Translations under genes and position numbers: made by a program | DNA from: Maridesulfovibrio zosterae DSM 11974 | GTDB taxonomy: Bacteria; Desulfobacterota; Desulfovibrionia; Desulfovibrionales; Desulfovibrionaceae | NCBI RefSeq assembly: GCF_000425265.1 | Contig: NZ_AUDC01000010.1 | Location: 716,998-780,997, forward strand | DNA: 64,000 bases | Direction: 5' to 3' | Shown here: piece after piece, positions 37,901 through 46,677 of the stretch | Layout: the number at the start of each line of letters is the position of its first letter | Position numbering within the stretch: position 1 is the stretch's first letter | The notes under the pieces: model-generated | Seen by the model: only the letters and a program-made list of their open reading frames with translations | Told to the model about the DNA's origin: nothing | The model's database searches: none

Positions 37901-38812
37901 TAGGGCAGGGCCTTCGGTGACACGGGCCACATCGCGCACGTAGATGGGGATGTTGTTGACTACTTTGACCACCGAACTTTCGATGTCGGAAAGCTTTTTG
38001 ATGAAACCGATACCGCGAATGACGTATTCGGCGTTGTTGATTTCAATGGTCCGTGCACCAACATCGAGGTTGGACATCTTCACCGCGCGGTAAACGTCGT
38101 TGAGGGAGACCTTGGCAGCACGCATAGCATCCGGGTCAACATCAATCTGATATTCTTTGACGAATCCGCCTACAGAGGCCACTTCACTTACTCCGTCAGC
38201 AGAAAGTAAAGCATAGCGGACGTACCAGTCCTGTACTGAGCGTAATTCGTCTAGATCCCAGCCTCCGGTTGGGTTGCCCTGCGGATCACGACCTTCGATG
38301 GTATACCAATAGACCTGTCCCAGCGCGGTGGCGTCCGGGCCGAGTGCTGGCTTTACATTGGCGGGCAGCGTTCCGGCAGGCAGGCTGTTTAATTTCTCAA
38401 TGAGCCGGGAACGGGACCAGTAGAAATCCACGTCTTCGTTGAAAATTACGTAAATGGTTGAAAAGCCGAACATGGAATAACTGCGGACCGTCTTAACACC
38501 GGGAATCCCGAGCAGAGCCACGGTGAGCGGATAGCTGATCTGGTCTTCAACGTCCTGCGGTGAGCGACCCATCCACTGGGTGAAAATGATCTGCTGGTTC
38601 TCACCGATATCCGGGATGGCATCCACCGGAACCGGAGAGCGTTCCATGCCGCCTACATCCCAGTTAAAGGGAGCGGTGAAAATTCCGCCACCAATGATCA
38701 TGAGCAGCACAATTGCCACGATGAGCTTTTGCTCAAGGCAGAAAAGAATGGTCTTTTCTGTGAAGGACTTGGGTTCGGGACGGTCCATTTTCTGAGTGTT
38801 ATGCTCGCTCAT
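34916..38812 (-). CDS. cusA: CusA/CzcA-type RND heavy-metal efflux pump
   Basis: This is the inner-membrane proton-driven pump of a tripartite system, most like CusA for Cu(I)/Ag(I). CusA-like blocks include the N-terminal VPVDAIPDIGENQQIIFTQW, WMGRSPQDVEDQISYPL, and the periplasmic stretch with PEVDSAVGKLGRAETPLDPAP and QSGMRAPMG, which hold methionines of the metal path. At 1298 residues it is about 250 longer than E. coli CusA. One insertion (about 540-640) adds hydrophobic segments between the first and second membrane halves. A second, soluble and Asp/Asn/Pro-rich, lies near 765-860. It is the last gene of a cusC-cusB-cusA operon, 15 bases after cusB. Confidence 0.94.
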   Translation of the reverse strand: MSEHNTQKMDRPEPKSFTEKTILFCLEQKLIVAIVLLMIIGGGIFTAPFNWDVGGMERSPVPVDAIPDIGENQQIIFTQWMGRSPQDVEDQISYPLTVALLGIPGVKTVRSYSMFGFSTIYVIFNEDVDFYWSRSRLIEKLNSLPAGTLPANVKPALGPDATALGQVYWYTIEGRDPQGNPTGGWDLDELRSVQDWYVRYALLSADGVSEVASVGGFVKEYQIDVDPDAMRAAKVSLNDVYRAVKMSNLDVGARTIEINNAEYVIRGIGFIKKLSDIESSVVKVVNNIPIYVRDVARVTEGPALRRGALDKGGAEVVGGVAVVRYGENPLQVIENIKDKIKDISPGLPSKVLPDGTESKLTIVPFYDRSGLIHETLGTLNTALTEEILITIIVVLIAVIHLKSSLLISSLLPLAVLMCFMGMRVFKVDANIVALSGIAIAIGTMVDMGIIICENILKKIEQGKEGISRLKLVYEGTAEVGSAVMTAVATTIVSFMPVFAMDGAEGKLFKPLAYTKTFALLASIIVALTILPPAAELLFTARKKFLKNRRTYFIAVLYLLCGITVSLMLKWWAGLFFIYVGVKHLALPFVPEKFHKYANYAETWIIVIMVAYVLTKSWLPLGPEKGMGSNYLFVAVIIGGLMLFFDLFRRGYPRMLGWCLNHKLLFLTLPTFVVALGLSIWLGFANLTGFFSDSIKSSSPYVKLAHVFPGLGKEFMPDLDEGAFLFMPTTMPHASIGEAMDVLRKQDMMIQAIPEVDSAVGKLGRAETPLDPAPISMIETVINYKSEYLVDQSGERLRFKFDPDQNDYFRNVNGKLVPANDGYPYLVQGYFERDDNGKLIPDPDGKPFRIWRPNLNPGLNPDRKAWKGINSPDDIWDEIVKAAEIPGVTSAPKLQPIAARIVMLQSGMRAPMGLKVKGPDLQTLEKVALDLERLLKQVGSVQPEAVIADRIVGKPYLEIIIDREAIARHGVMLSQVQDVIEVAVGGKVVTTTVEGRERYPVRVRYLRELRDNIDAINNILVSASGGEQIPLSQLAEIKYVRGPQVIKSEDTFLVGYVLFDKRPGFAEVDVVEQAQTFLDSKIKSGELVIPAGVSYEFAGSYENQIRAQKKLAVILPLALLFIVLILYLQFKSIATTLMVFSGIFVAWSGGFLMVWLYGQPWFMDFSMFGTDMRELFQVSPINLSVAIWVGFLALFGIASDDGVIMATYLDESKKGSKMESVTEIRQAIIYGAKRRIRPALMTSATTILALLPILTSTGRGSDIMVPMAIPSFGGMTIAILTVFVVPVLYCGVEEMKFRK

Positions 38813-38827
38813 ATCGTTCTCCGAACC

Positions 38828-41029
38828 TTATTCCCCGGCCTTGATCTGGCGTTCCACTTCCCCGCACTGGAGCATGGCTTCACCAAAGTAGGGGTTGCGG
38901 ATGTCTTCGTCGGATTGCAGCCATTTGGCCCCCTTGAAATCAAAGGCCATGGGGCAGAAGACTTCATAAACAGGCTTTGCGGATTTGATGCCCAGCTTTT
39001 CCACCGTATCGATCATGCCGTAGGAAAGAGGCTCCAGTCCGGCGCGAACTCCGACAATATCCTTGGCCCCACGAATGGCGGACATGCCGTCATTTATGTT
39101 TTTAAGCGCATCCATCCAGACTTTATGGGCATCGCTAGAGAGTGCTGTGTGGTCTATCTTTTTCAGTTCTTCGGCTATGAGTGCGGCCTGCTTTTGAGCG
39201 TTCGCCAAATTGTCGGCAGCAAGGGCTTCACTGAATGCGGTATAGGCGTTGAAGACCTTGCCCAGTTGTGTTTGAAAGGCTTCGGGTGCTTCCGATTTAT
39301 TGGCCGATTTTTCAGCTAGAGCAGAGACCCCAAAGGTCAGATCCAGCCGCTTGAAATGGGCTGATGTCTCAGCAACAATTGATTTGAGCCTGTGCATGTC
39401 CTTAACACCGCTTCCGAGCACTGCATCATTTCTGAGCAGCATGGAGAGTTCCTTCCATGCAAGGGATGCATCACCCTTAAGCCCTGACCCATCTACTTTA
39501 CCGATGCTTTCGAATAAGGCTGAGAATTGCTTGCGGCTGTTCTCAAGATTTCCTGAATTGGCGGTTTCCATGAGCGAATCGAAATCTCTTTTCAGGAACC
39601 CAAGCTTGGAGTTGAATATTGGCGGTAATGTATTATCCGGTTGCTTGGTCTGCTTCATATCGTCCATGGCAGCGTGATCGCCGTGGTCGTGGATAATGGT
39701 TTTGACCCCGCTTTCAGGGTTCATCATGCTTGGCTTGGCGATAATCTGGATGGCACTGTCGATCTTGAAATTACCCTTGGTGACCACCTCTTCGCCTTCA
39801 TTCAGCCCGTATTTAACTACGTAAAAGTCCCCGGCTTTGGGGCCGAGCACTATTTCACGTCCTTCGAAAACGCCTTCCTTACCGGGTACGGCAATGTAAA
39901 CCACGGCCCGTTTCCCGGTGATGAGCGGTGCGGAAGCCGGGATGACCAGTTCAGTTTCGGCCTGTTTTTCGTCCTTGTTCACCGCGCGTACGAACATGCC
40001 CGGCTTGAGCTTTAAGCCCTTATTGGGCACTTCCAGACGGACCCGAACCGTGCGGGTCTTTTCGTTAACAACAGGATCAATGTAGACGACTTTGCCTTCG
40101 AAACTCTGACCGGGGTAGGCTTCAGTGCTGAAGCTGACCTTCATGTCCATCTTGATCCACGGCAGGTCTGATTCATATGCCTCAAGGATCACCCAGACCC
40201 TTGAAAGGTCGGCAATGGTGTATATGGGGGTTCCTGTTTTTAAGTATACACCTTCCACAACATCTTTTTTGATGACGATGCCGCTCATGGGTGAGTAGAG
40301 GGTGATGTGCTCGGCGGCCTTCCCGCGTTTGACGATAGTGGCGATCTGGCTTTTGGAAAGTCCCAGCAGACGCAGCTTTTCGCGGGCGGCTTTTTCAGTA
40401 CGGGCGGCGGTATCTTTGACCACCTGCAGGGAACTGCCTTTCAGGGCGGACTTGGCTTTAACAGATTGAATTAATTCAGCCTGTGCGGTGAGTAGTTCGG
40501 GGCTGTAGATGGAAGCCATGGCCTGTCCTTTGCGGACCGAACTTCCGGTGTAGTCAATGTATAGTTTATCAATGCGTCCGCCTGTCCATGCGGTGATGGT
40601 TCCCATACGGGTTTCATCGTAATCAACCTTGCCGAGCATGCGTGTTTCCACATTAATGCTTTGTCGTGTCACCGGGGTCGTCGCTATCCCGGCAAGCTTA
40701 CGGGCGGATGAAGTCAGGCTGATCTGGCGCAGACTGACTGCTTCATCACCGGATTCTCCACCTTTTTCCAAGGGGATGAGATCCATGAAACACAAGGGAC
40801 ATTTGCCCGGTTCCGGCAATTGGATTTGAGGATGCATGGAGCAGGTCCAGACAACTTCTCCCTTTTCATTAACAGTGGCTTCAAGGCCGTGATCTTCGTG
40901 TTCGGCAACAAGGTCTTTTTCTGTGTGACCCCCTTGGGAACCGGAGAAATAATAGCCTGCTGCAAAGGCAATGATGCCAACGAGGATAACCGGGATCAGG
41001 ATTTTCTTAATATTTGTAAACTTGCTCAT
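38828..41029 (-). CDS. cusB: CusB-type membrane fusion protein with added metal-binding domains
   Basis: The 733-residue adaptor is much longer than E. coli CusB (407). After an N-terminal membrane anchor (about 10-30) comes a heavy-metal-binding domain with WTCSMHPQIQLPEPGKCPLC (about 61-80) and FMDL after it. Then follow the lipoyl, hairpin and beta-barrel parts of a membrane fusion protein (about 120-430). The C-terminal 240 residues hold two helical DUF3347-like repeats, the last containing VFCPMAFDFKGAKWLQ and IRNPYFGEAMLQCGE, a second likely metal site. It would deliver periplasmic copper or silver to CusA. It lies 12 bases after cusC. Confidence 0.93.
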   Translation of the reverse strand: MSKFTNIKKILIPVILVGIIAFAAGYYFSGSQGGHTEKDLVAEHEDHGLEATVNEKGEVVWTCSMHPQIQLPEPGKCPLCFMDLIPLEKGGESGDEAVSLRQISLTSSARKLAGIATTPVTRQSINVETRMLGKVDYDETRMGTITAWTGGRIDKLYIDYTGSSVRKGQAMASIYSPELLTAQAELIQSVKAKSALKGSSLQVVKDTAARTEKAAREKLRLLGLSKSQIATIVKRGKAAEHITLYSPMSGIVIKKDVVEGVYLKTGTPIYTIADLSRVWVILEAYESDLPWIKMDMKVSFSTEAYPGQSFEGKVVYIDPVVNEKTRTVRVRLEVPNKGLKLKPGMFVRAVNKDEKQAETELVIPASAPLITGKRAVVYIAVPGKEGVFEGREIVLGPKAGDFYVVKYGLNEGEEVVTKGNFKIDSAIQIIAKPSMMNPESGVKTIIHDHGDHAAMDDMKQTKQPDNTLPPIFNSKLGFLKRDFDSLMETANSGNLENSRKQFSALFESIGKVDGSGLKGDASLAWKELSMLLRNDAVLGSGVKDMHRLKSIVAETSAHFKRLDLTFGVSALAEKSANKSEAPEAFQTQLGKVFNAYTAFSEALAADNLANAQKQAALIAEELKKIDHTALSSDAHKVWMDALKNINDGMSAIRGAKDIVGVRAGLEPLSYGMIDTVEKLGIKSAKPVYEVFCPMAFDFKGAKWLQSDEDIRNPYFGEAMLQCGEVERQIKAGE

Positions 41030-41041
41030 GCTGCGCCCGTT

Positions 41042-42421
41042 TTATTGGTTTTCAGGAATGGAAATTTTAGATTCGGGTATGGTCTGACCATGAATGGTGC
41101 AGGGAATCTCACGACCGACCAGATATTCAATGGTGGCTACCCGTTTGGCCTGCTCGGCAAGGGCCTGATAGTAGGCCAGCTGGAATTCGATGAGGGTCCG
41201 TTCGGCATCAATGAGATCGCCTGATGTTGCTGTGCCAGACTGGAAAGCCTCAATGGATACGCCAAGAGATTGCTCGGCCTTGGGAGTCAGGCTGTCGCGG
41301 TAGAGGCTGACTTTGCGGATGGCGTCCTGATATTTGTATATTTCCAGTTCCAGATCAGCAGTCAGGTTGCGCTCAAGTCCGGCCCTTTTGCGGGAAGCTG
41401 ATTTGACCTTGTTTTCAGCTTCACTCAGCTGCGCATCCTGTTTGTCCATCCAGATAGGCAGATTCACGGACATTCCGGTTACTATGGGGTCGCGATCTTC
41501 GTTGGTGACATTGGGAGTTCTTGATTCGCCTGTCTGGATGTATTCAACACCGAAAGTGAAGTCCGGGTAGTAGTCCTTTTTAGCCAGTTCTACTGATATT
41601 TTTTCCCGATCAACAGAATGATCCAGCTCTCTTAAGCGCGGGTTCCCGCTCCTGAATTTATTTTTCAATTCATCCGCGGACATGCCTATTTCCATGACCG
41701 GGATTGATTTGGGAAAAGGCAGGCTCTGGTCGTCAGACCTGTTTATTGCGGCAAGGAGTTTTGCCACGGTGGGGCCTTTGCGTTCTTCAAGGGAACGCAG
41801 TCGCTCTTCAAGTTTACCCAGCTCAACCTGTGTTTTGATTACCCCGTCGTAGGCTCCGGCTCCGGTGGAATAACGAGCGCGGGCCACGCTTTCGAGATAT
41901 TTCATCAGTTCAATGTTTTCGCGGGTGATGCGGATAGCCTGCGCGAGGTAGGCATAGTCGTAATAGGTTTTCTTTACCTCGGTGAAAATTTTCAGTTTGA
42001 GATTATCAAACCGGGCTTTCTTGATGTCGGCATCGCGCAGGGCCTGCTCTCCTTTGAGGCCGAGCTTGCCGAACCATGGCAGGGTCTGGCTTAATCCGTA
42101 TTTGAATTCCTGCGGTCCGGTGCGTGTTTCCACGGGCTGGATGAACCATGCGAAACTGAATCTGGGGTCCGGCAGGCTGGATACACTGGCTTCACGTTGT
42201 AACGCTGCTTTCCAGTTGTAAAAAGCAGCGTAGAGGTCATCGTTGTTACGGGCAGCATCCACAAGGTAGGAGCTTAATTCTTTGAGTTCATCATGGGTAG
42301 CGTGAATGCTCTGGGTACTGTTTGTTGCCGTATCTTGCGCGAAAACCGGGATGGATTGGATGAAGATGAACGCGCTGAAAAGAATTGTAAGTGTATATTT
42401 TGTAATGGAAGCTTGAGCCAT
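41042..42421 (-). CDS. cusC: TolC/CusC-type outer-membrane efflux protein
   Basis: The 459-residue product has a signal peptide (hydrophobic core about 10-25, ending VFAQD) and the two long helical hairpin repeats of the outer membrane efflux family, with LPWFGKLG, FDNLKLKIFTEVKKTYYDYAYLA-type helices and a second copy near 300-400. It forms the outer-membrane channel for the CusBA pump. It is the first gene of the operon, preceded by GGGAGAATTTC. About 500 noncoding bases separate it from the divergent phosphatase gene. Confidence 0.9.
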   Translation of the reverse strand: MAQASITKYTLTILFSAFIFIQSIPVFAQDTATNSTQSIHATHDELKELSSYLVDAARNNDDLYAAFYNWKAALQREASVSSLPDPRFSFAWFIQPVETRTGPQEFKYGLSQTLPWFGKLGLKGEQALRDADIKKARFDNLKLKIFTEVKKTYYDYAYLAQAIRITRENIELMKYLESVARARYSTGAGAYDGVIKTQVELGKLEERLRSLEERKGPTVAKLLAAINRSDDQSLPFPKSIPVMEIGMSADELKNKFRSGNPRLRELDHSVDREKISVELAKKDYYPDFTFGVEYIQTGESRTPNVTNEDRDPIVTGMSVNLPIWMDKQDAQLSEAENKVKSASRKRAGLERNLTADLELEIYKYQDAIRKVSLYRDSLTPKAEQSLGVSIEAFQSGTATSGDLIDAERTLIEFQLAYYQALAEQAKRVATIEYLVGREIPCTIHGQTIPESKISIPENQ

Positions 42422-42635
42422 GAAATTCTCCCGTTAATAAAGCCGGAATAGATGGTGTTTAACATTGAGCAATTACTATTCCATGCCAATGGTTATAATG
42501 AATACTGTACATTAAGAAGCAGTATAATTCATTAGTTCAGGGCAGTCTTTCTGTTTTCACCCCTTCTTGTGCAAAATTTGTCTGTGCATAATCAGTAATT
42601 CTGGTCTGTTGAGTGCGCTGTGTGCACATCTTATT

Positions 42636-42649
42636 GCACAAGGTTGTGC
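42636..42649. promoter_or_regulatory. Palindrome in the cusC/phosphatase intergenic region
   Basis: GCACAA and TTGTGC form a perfect inverted repeat around GG. A related TTGTGCAA lies near 42568. It is operator-like, but I cannot name the regulator. The rest of the 42422-42923 gap holds no gene. Confidence 0.4.
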
Positions 42650-42668
42650 TTTAACCGTCGACAAAATC

Positions 42669-42683
42669 ATACTAAAATAGTAT
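42669..42683. promoter_or_regulatory. ATACTA-AAA-TAGTAT inverted repeat, copy 1
   Basis: Six-base arms flank AAA. A 15-base copy with one mismatch lies at 49527-49541 upstream of the iron transporter. Both sit 180-250 bases upstream of minus-strand transport operons. It may be a shared operator, or by its AAAATAG core a stray TnsB-like site. Confidence 0.4.
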
Positions 42684-42923
42684 AGTAATATTCAAACCCT
42701 CAGTTTAACCAGGAAGATGTGCAATTGCTTTCACATATAGGTGTTGAAGTTTCCGTATTTCTGACTGCTTTTGCCGCTAAGATCATGAAATAAAGAAATA
42801 ATCTAATGATGGAATGTTATGTGAAAAAATAAGTCATAGCTCTGGGAGGATAGCTTTAAAAAGTGTACTCTGGATGCTGATAGAATTCCAAGTCAGAGAT
42901 AATCCCATTAAAAAGGTCGCTTC

Positions 42924-45056
42924 ATGAAGATACGGTTTAAATTGCTCCTGCTTCTGCTTACGGTATCCATATTTCCCCTTGTTCTTGTTCAGGCCGGGGT
43001 GCTTGATTCCTTGCGTTCCCTTTCCGATAACGTTGGAGAGGAAGTGCGCCGGGAGCTGGTCAGTAAAAGCAGTGTAGAACTCAAAAGGCTGGTGGAAGAT
43101 CATGCCCGCGTCCTGTCCAAGCAGCGCAGGATCGTAGAACTTAATTTGCAGCAAATTTCAGCCGAGTTTTCCGCATGGATCGAAGACGGCAATGAGTTCA
43201 GCCTTCCTGAAGTTTTTCTGGGCAGCAGTGCCGGGCAGGGAGATATTGAGCGCTTGGAAAAAAAGTATGAGCAGCGCGATCAAACCATGATGCATGGGGC
43301 ATATGTTCTTGATTTTGATGCGGTTCGCTACAATGCGGACGGAGGTTCTGATCAGAATGCAATGCTGCCTTACGGAACTTCCGATGCCGTGCTGCCTTTA
43401 CTAAAGGCCGTGGAGTTGAAGAGCCCTGAGCTGACCTTGTGGATCAGGGCGGTATTTAATTCCGGGGAAAGTCTTACTTATCCGGCAACAACCGGAATGA
43501 GGATGAACATGCATAAGACCGTTTCGGTTATCAATGGAAGTACCGTCCCAACTTGGTCACTTCCTCAGAAGGATATTCTTACCGGGCGGACTATTCTTAC
43601 AGCTTCTTTAGGTGTCTTTGTAGATAGAGATGCTGTCGGGAGTGTTTCCATTGATGTTCCCCTTGATACTCTCCTGCATGGCTACAATCATCTTGATGTT
43701 TTTTCACATAATATTGATTCCCTGTTGGTCCATCTCGAACCGAACGGCAATGGAACCAGCGGTGTTGAAGTAGTGGCCAAGGAAGTAGCCGCTTCCAGCC
43801 GAAAGAGCATGATGCATATGTGGGAACCTCCTTCCACGCAGATGCTTCTTTCTTCAACAGACGCAACTCTGTTTTCCCGCTTTCGTAAGTTTTTGGAGAG
43901 TGGAAAGTCCGGCGTGCTGAGTATGCCGTATAATGGACGCGACAGTCTCTGGGCCTTTTCCGCACCGGATAAACGTGGCGTTTCCTTGGTTTTGATACTT
44001 CCTCACGATGATGTTGTTGCCCCGGCAAATAAAGCAAAATCCTACGTTCAGTTGGCAATTAACAATCAGTACCTGCACACGGTTTTCGTATTGATTATTG
44101 TTGTCGTGCTGGTCTCGGTGCTCGCCTTCCTGCTTTCCAGAAGATTTACTGAAAATATTATGATTCTTGCGCGGGGAGTGAAGCGCATCTCCTCCGGTGA
44201 TTTTTCCGCCCGGGTTGAAGTTGCAGGCGAAGATGAGGTGGGTGAGCTGGCCCGTGATTTTAACTCCATGGCTCCAGCACTCAGGGAGCATATTGAAATA
44301 AAGAGTGCCCTTGATGTGGCTATGGAAGTCCAGACCAATCTGCTGCCGCAACATTCCCCGCACATTAGAGGATACGATATCTATGGCGAAAGCAGGTATT
44401 GTGATGAACTTGGCGGTGACTATTTCGACTACATCCGTCCTGACCGCGACGGTGAGAATATGCGTATTGCCATCGGTGATGTGAGCGGGCACGGCGTCCC
44501 GGCAGCTATGCTTATGGGGTCGGTGCGAGGTTATTTACGGGCACGTACACTTAGCGGCGGTCAGCTGGACGAGATCATCAGCGATGTAAACAGCCTTGTA
44601 GCGCAGGATACCTACAAGACGGGACAGTTCATGACCATGCTTATGGTTGAGCTTGATCCCGCCAAAAGTGAATTGCGCTGGGTCCGGGCCGGACACGAGC
44701 CGGGACTTATCTTCGATCCCGCAGAGAAAGATTTCATCCGTCTTGAAGGTGAAGGGATTGTCCTCGGGGCTTTTGAAGATGTGGAATATTCCGAGAATTG
44801 CTGCGCAGACCTTGAAGAGGGACAGATCCTTGTTCTGGGGACTGACGGTATCTGGGAAGCATCTAATAAGAATGGGGAATTTTTCGGTAAGCAACGGCTG
44901 TGGGATTTGATCAATTTGAAGAAAAATTCTTCAGCAGAGTCTATTGTATCCGGTATTTTTGCTGCTGTGCAGGATTTTACCGGAAGAAGTAAACAGGAAG
45001 ATGATCTGACCGTGGTGGTCATAAAAAAAGAAAACAACACGCCAGAGGAGTTGTAA
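42924..45056 (+). CDS. Membrane SpoIIE-type PP2C phosphatase with sensor and HAMP domains
   Basis: The 710-residue protein has an N-terminal membrane helix (about 5-22), a long extracytoplasmic sensor region (about 25-370), a second membrane helix (about 373-395), a HAMP domain (about 396-450) and a C-terminal SpoIIE/RsbU phosphatase (about 470-705) with DELGGDYFDY and IGDVSGHGVPAAM. RsbU-type enzymes dephosphorylate anti-anti-sigma proteins in partner-switch signalling. No such partner is encoded nearby. It is divergent from the cus operon, and its stop is followed after one base by the ATG of a Met/His-rich exported protein, so the two are likely co-translated and may belong to copper stress sensing. 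Confidence 0.92.
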   Translation: MKIRFKLLLLLLTVSIFPLVLVQAGVLDSLRSLSDNVGEEVRRELVSKSSVELKRLVEDHARVLSKQRRIVELNLQQISAEFSAWIEDGNEFSLPEVFLGSSAGQGDIERLEKKYEQRDQTMMHGAYVLDFDAVRYNADGGSDQNAMLPYGTSDAVLPLLKAVELKSPELTLWIRAVFNSGESLTYPATTGMRMNMHKTVSVINGSTVPTWSLPQKDILTGRTILTASLGVFVDRDAVGSVSIDVPLDTLLHGYNHLDVFSHNIDSLLVHLEPNGNGTSGVEVVAKEVAASSRKSMMHMWEPPSTQMLLSSTDATLFSRFRKFLESGKSGVLSMPYNGRDSLWAFSAPDKRGVSLVLILPHDDVVAPANKAKSYVQLAINNQYLHTVFVLIIVVVLVSVLAFLLSRRFTENIMILARGVKRISSGDFSARVEVAGEDEVGELARDFNSMAPALREHIEIKSALDVAMEVQTNLLPQHSPHIRGYDIYGESRYCDELGGDYFDYIRPDRDGENMRIAIGDVSGHGVPAAMLMGSVRGYLRARTLSGGQLDEIISDVNSLVAQDTYKTGQFMTMLMVELDPAKSELRWVRAGHEPGLIFDPAEKDFIRLEGEGIVLGAFEDVEYSENCCADLEEGQILVLGTDGIWEASNKNGEFFGKQRLWDLINLKKNSSAESIVSGIFAAVQDFTGRSKQEDDLTVVVIKKENNTPEEL

Positions 45057-45057
45057 C

Positions 45058-45528
45058 ATGAAGAAGATTTTTAACATCAGCGCAATAGTTGCCCTTATTC
45101 TCGTAATGTCCAGCGCGGTTTTCGCCATGGATATGGACCATTCCGGTCACGGTGGGCATGGGAAAGGGGAAATGAAAGGCTCCATGCATGACGGTATCGG
45201 CATGATGGAAAAAGGTCTGGCTCACATGAAGCACGGGGCAAAGCTGATGCATGATCCCGCCACCATGAAAGAAGGTATGGGATTCATGAACAAAGAAATG
45301 ATGCCCATGCATAACGGTATGAAGATGATCGAAAAAGGTGCTGAGGGCGGCAAGCATCACTCCATGGTCAAAGGCTCCATGGGCCACGCCAACAAGGGCA
45401 TGATGGAAATGATGAAAGGTATGGGCTTGGTTAAGAAAGGGGACAGCAAAGGTTATCAGATGATGGACAGCGGTCTTGAGAAGATGGAGAAGTCCCTTGA
45501 AGAAGTTAAGGGAATCTCAGGCATGTAG
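45058..45528 (+). CDS. Exported Met/His-rich protein, probable copper or silver binder
   Basis: The 156-residue product has a clear signal peptide (MKKIFNISAI... cut after VFA, about residue 23). The mature part of about 133 residues contains by my count 27 Met and 11 His and almost no aromatic residues. Motifs such as MDMDHSGHGGHG, MMPMHNGMKM and GMMEMMKGMG suggest binding of soft metals such as Cu(I) or Ag(I), in the way of CusF, PcoE or SilE, although it is not clearly homologous to any of them. It sits one base behind the phosphatase and opposite the cus operon. GAGGAG for its start lies inside the end of the phosphatase gene. Function is inferred from composition and context. Confidence 0.85.
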   Translation: MKKIFNISAIVALILVMSSAVFAMDMDHSGHGGHGKGEMKGSMHDGIGMMEKGLAHMKHGAKLMHDPATMKEGMGFMNKEMMPMHNGMKMIEKGAEGGKHHSMVKGSMGHANKGMMEMMKGMGLVKKGDSKGYQMMDSGLEKMEKSLEEVKGISGM

Positions 45529-45553
45529 TTCCTGCTGATTGCTTAAGGATTGA

Positions 45554-45590
45554 AAAGGCAGCCTTCCGGGTATGGAGGGCTGCCTTTCTT
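45554..45590. terminator. Bidirectional terminator between convergent genes
   Basis: AAAGGCAGCC (45554-45563) pairs with GGCTGCCTTT (45578-45587), with A/T tracts on both sides. It serves the plus-strand Met/His-rich gene and the minus-strand iron transporter operon. Confidence 0.85.
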
Positions 45591-45592
45591 GT

Positions 45593-46669
45593 TTAGACCG
45601 GACAGTGTTCCACTTCATCCAAACTGCTGTCAGCAGGAAAAAGAACAAGGTCTTCAACTTCTTGATAGATCCCGATGCGTTGCCCTACTGCATGCTGATG
45701 ATGGCTGGGAACCAGTGAAAGAATCTCTTCGCCATTATCGAGCTTTAGCTTGTAGAGTATGTTCGGGCCACGGAATGTTTTTGCAATAATTTCTGCACCG
45801 TAAGGACTGTCGTCATCATGAATAACGTCTTCGGGCCGGATAAGCAGCTTTGCCTGTGTGCCGGATTCAAGATTCAGCTTGAAATCTGATTGCAATTCGC
45901 CCAAGGCACATTTGATGGTATTGCCCTCGACAATTTCTGCATCAATAAATACGCCTTCACCCACAAAACCTGCCACCACCGGATTGCTCGGATGATGATA
46001 TATGGAATGGGGGGTGTCCCACTGCTGCATACTGCCGCAGGAAAGCACGCCGACTTTATCTGCCATGGCAAAGGCTTCGTTCTGGTTGTGAGTGACCATG
46101 AGAGCCGTGATGGAACGGTCTTTCAGAATTTCCCTGATTTCGGTGGATAGTGTCTCGCGCAGGGCAACATCAAGGTTGGAGAATGGTTCGTCCATAAGTA
46201 GCAGTTTCGGCTCCGGCGCAAGGGCGCGGGCAAGGGCTACCCGCTGCTGCTGACCTCCTGAGAGTTCGTGCGGGTATTTGTCGCCTGATCCATCAAGTTC
46301 TACTGTTCTTAACAAGTCATCAATGCGTTTACTTCTTTCAGCTGGGGGCAGTTCCTCAATTCCGAAAGCGATGTTCTCTCCAACTTTAAGATGCGGGAAG
46401 AGGGCGTAGTCCTGAAAGACCATTCCAATATTGCGTTTCTCTGGAGGAACAGTCCTTTGTCCTGCCACGAGTTTGTCTGCGATGATGATTGAACCTGCGG
46501 CAATGTCTTCGAATCCTGCGATGGTTCTGAGCAAGGTGGTCTTGCCGCATCCGCTGGGACCGAGCAAGCAGCCGATTTCCCCTTCTTCAAGGGAGAAGGT
46601 CACGTTTTTTACCGCGTGGAATTGATCATAAAATTTATCTATATTTTTAACTTTTAAAAGAGCAGTCAT
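45593..46669 (-). CDS. fbpC: Ferric iron ABC transporter ATP-binding protein
   Basis: The 358-residue ATPase has Walker A GPSGCGKTT, signature LSGGQQQRVALARAL, Walker B LLLMDEP and a C-terminal TOBE-like domain, matching FbpC-type importers. The ATG at 46669 is chosen because TAGGAG lies just upstream and the family start (MTALLKVKNIDKFY) fits. A longer frame from 46765 would read through the end of the permease gene. It is the last gene of an fbpA-fbpB-fbpC operon and energises iron uptake. Confidence 0.93.
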   Translation of the reverse strand: MTALLKVKNIDKFYDQFHAVKNVTFSLEEGEIGCLLGPSGCGKTTLLRTIAGFEDIAAGSIIIADKLVAGQRTVPPEKRNIGMVFQDYALFPHLKVGENIAFGIEELPPAERSKRIDDLLRTVELDGSGDKYPHELSGGQQQRVALARALAPEPKLLLMDEPFSNLDVALRETLSTEIREILKDRSITALMVTHNQNEAFAMADKVGVLSCGSMQQWDTPHSIYHHPSNPVVAGFVGEGVFIDAEIVEGNTIKCALGELQSDFKLNLESGTQAKLLIRPEDVIHDDDSPYGAEIIAKTFRGPNILYKLKLDNGEEILSLVPSHHQHAVGQRIGIYQEVEDLVLFPADSSLDEVEHCPV

Positions 46670-46677
46670 GGTGGCTC

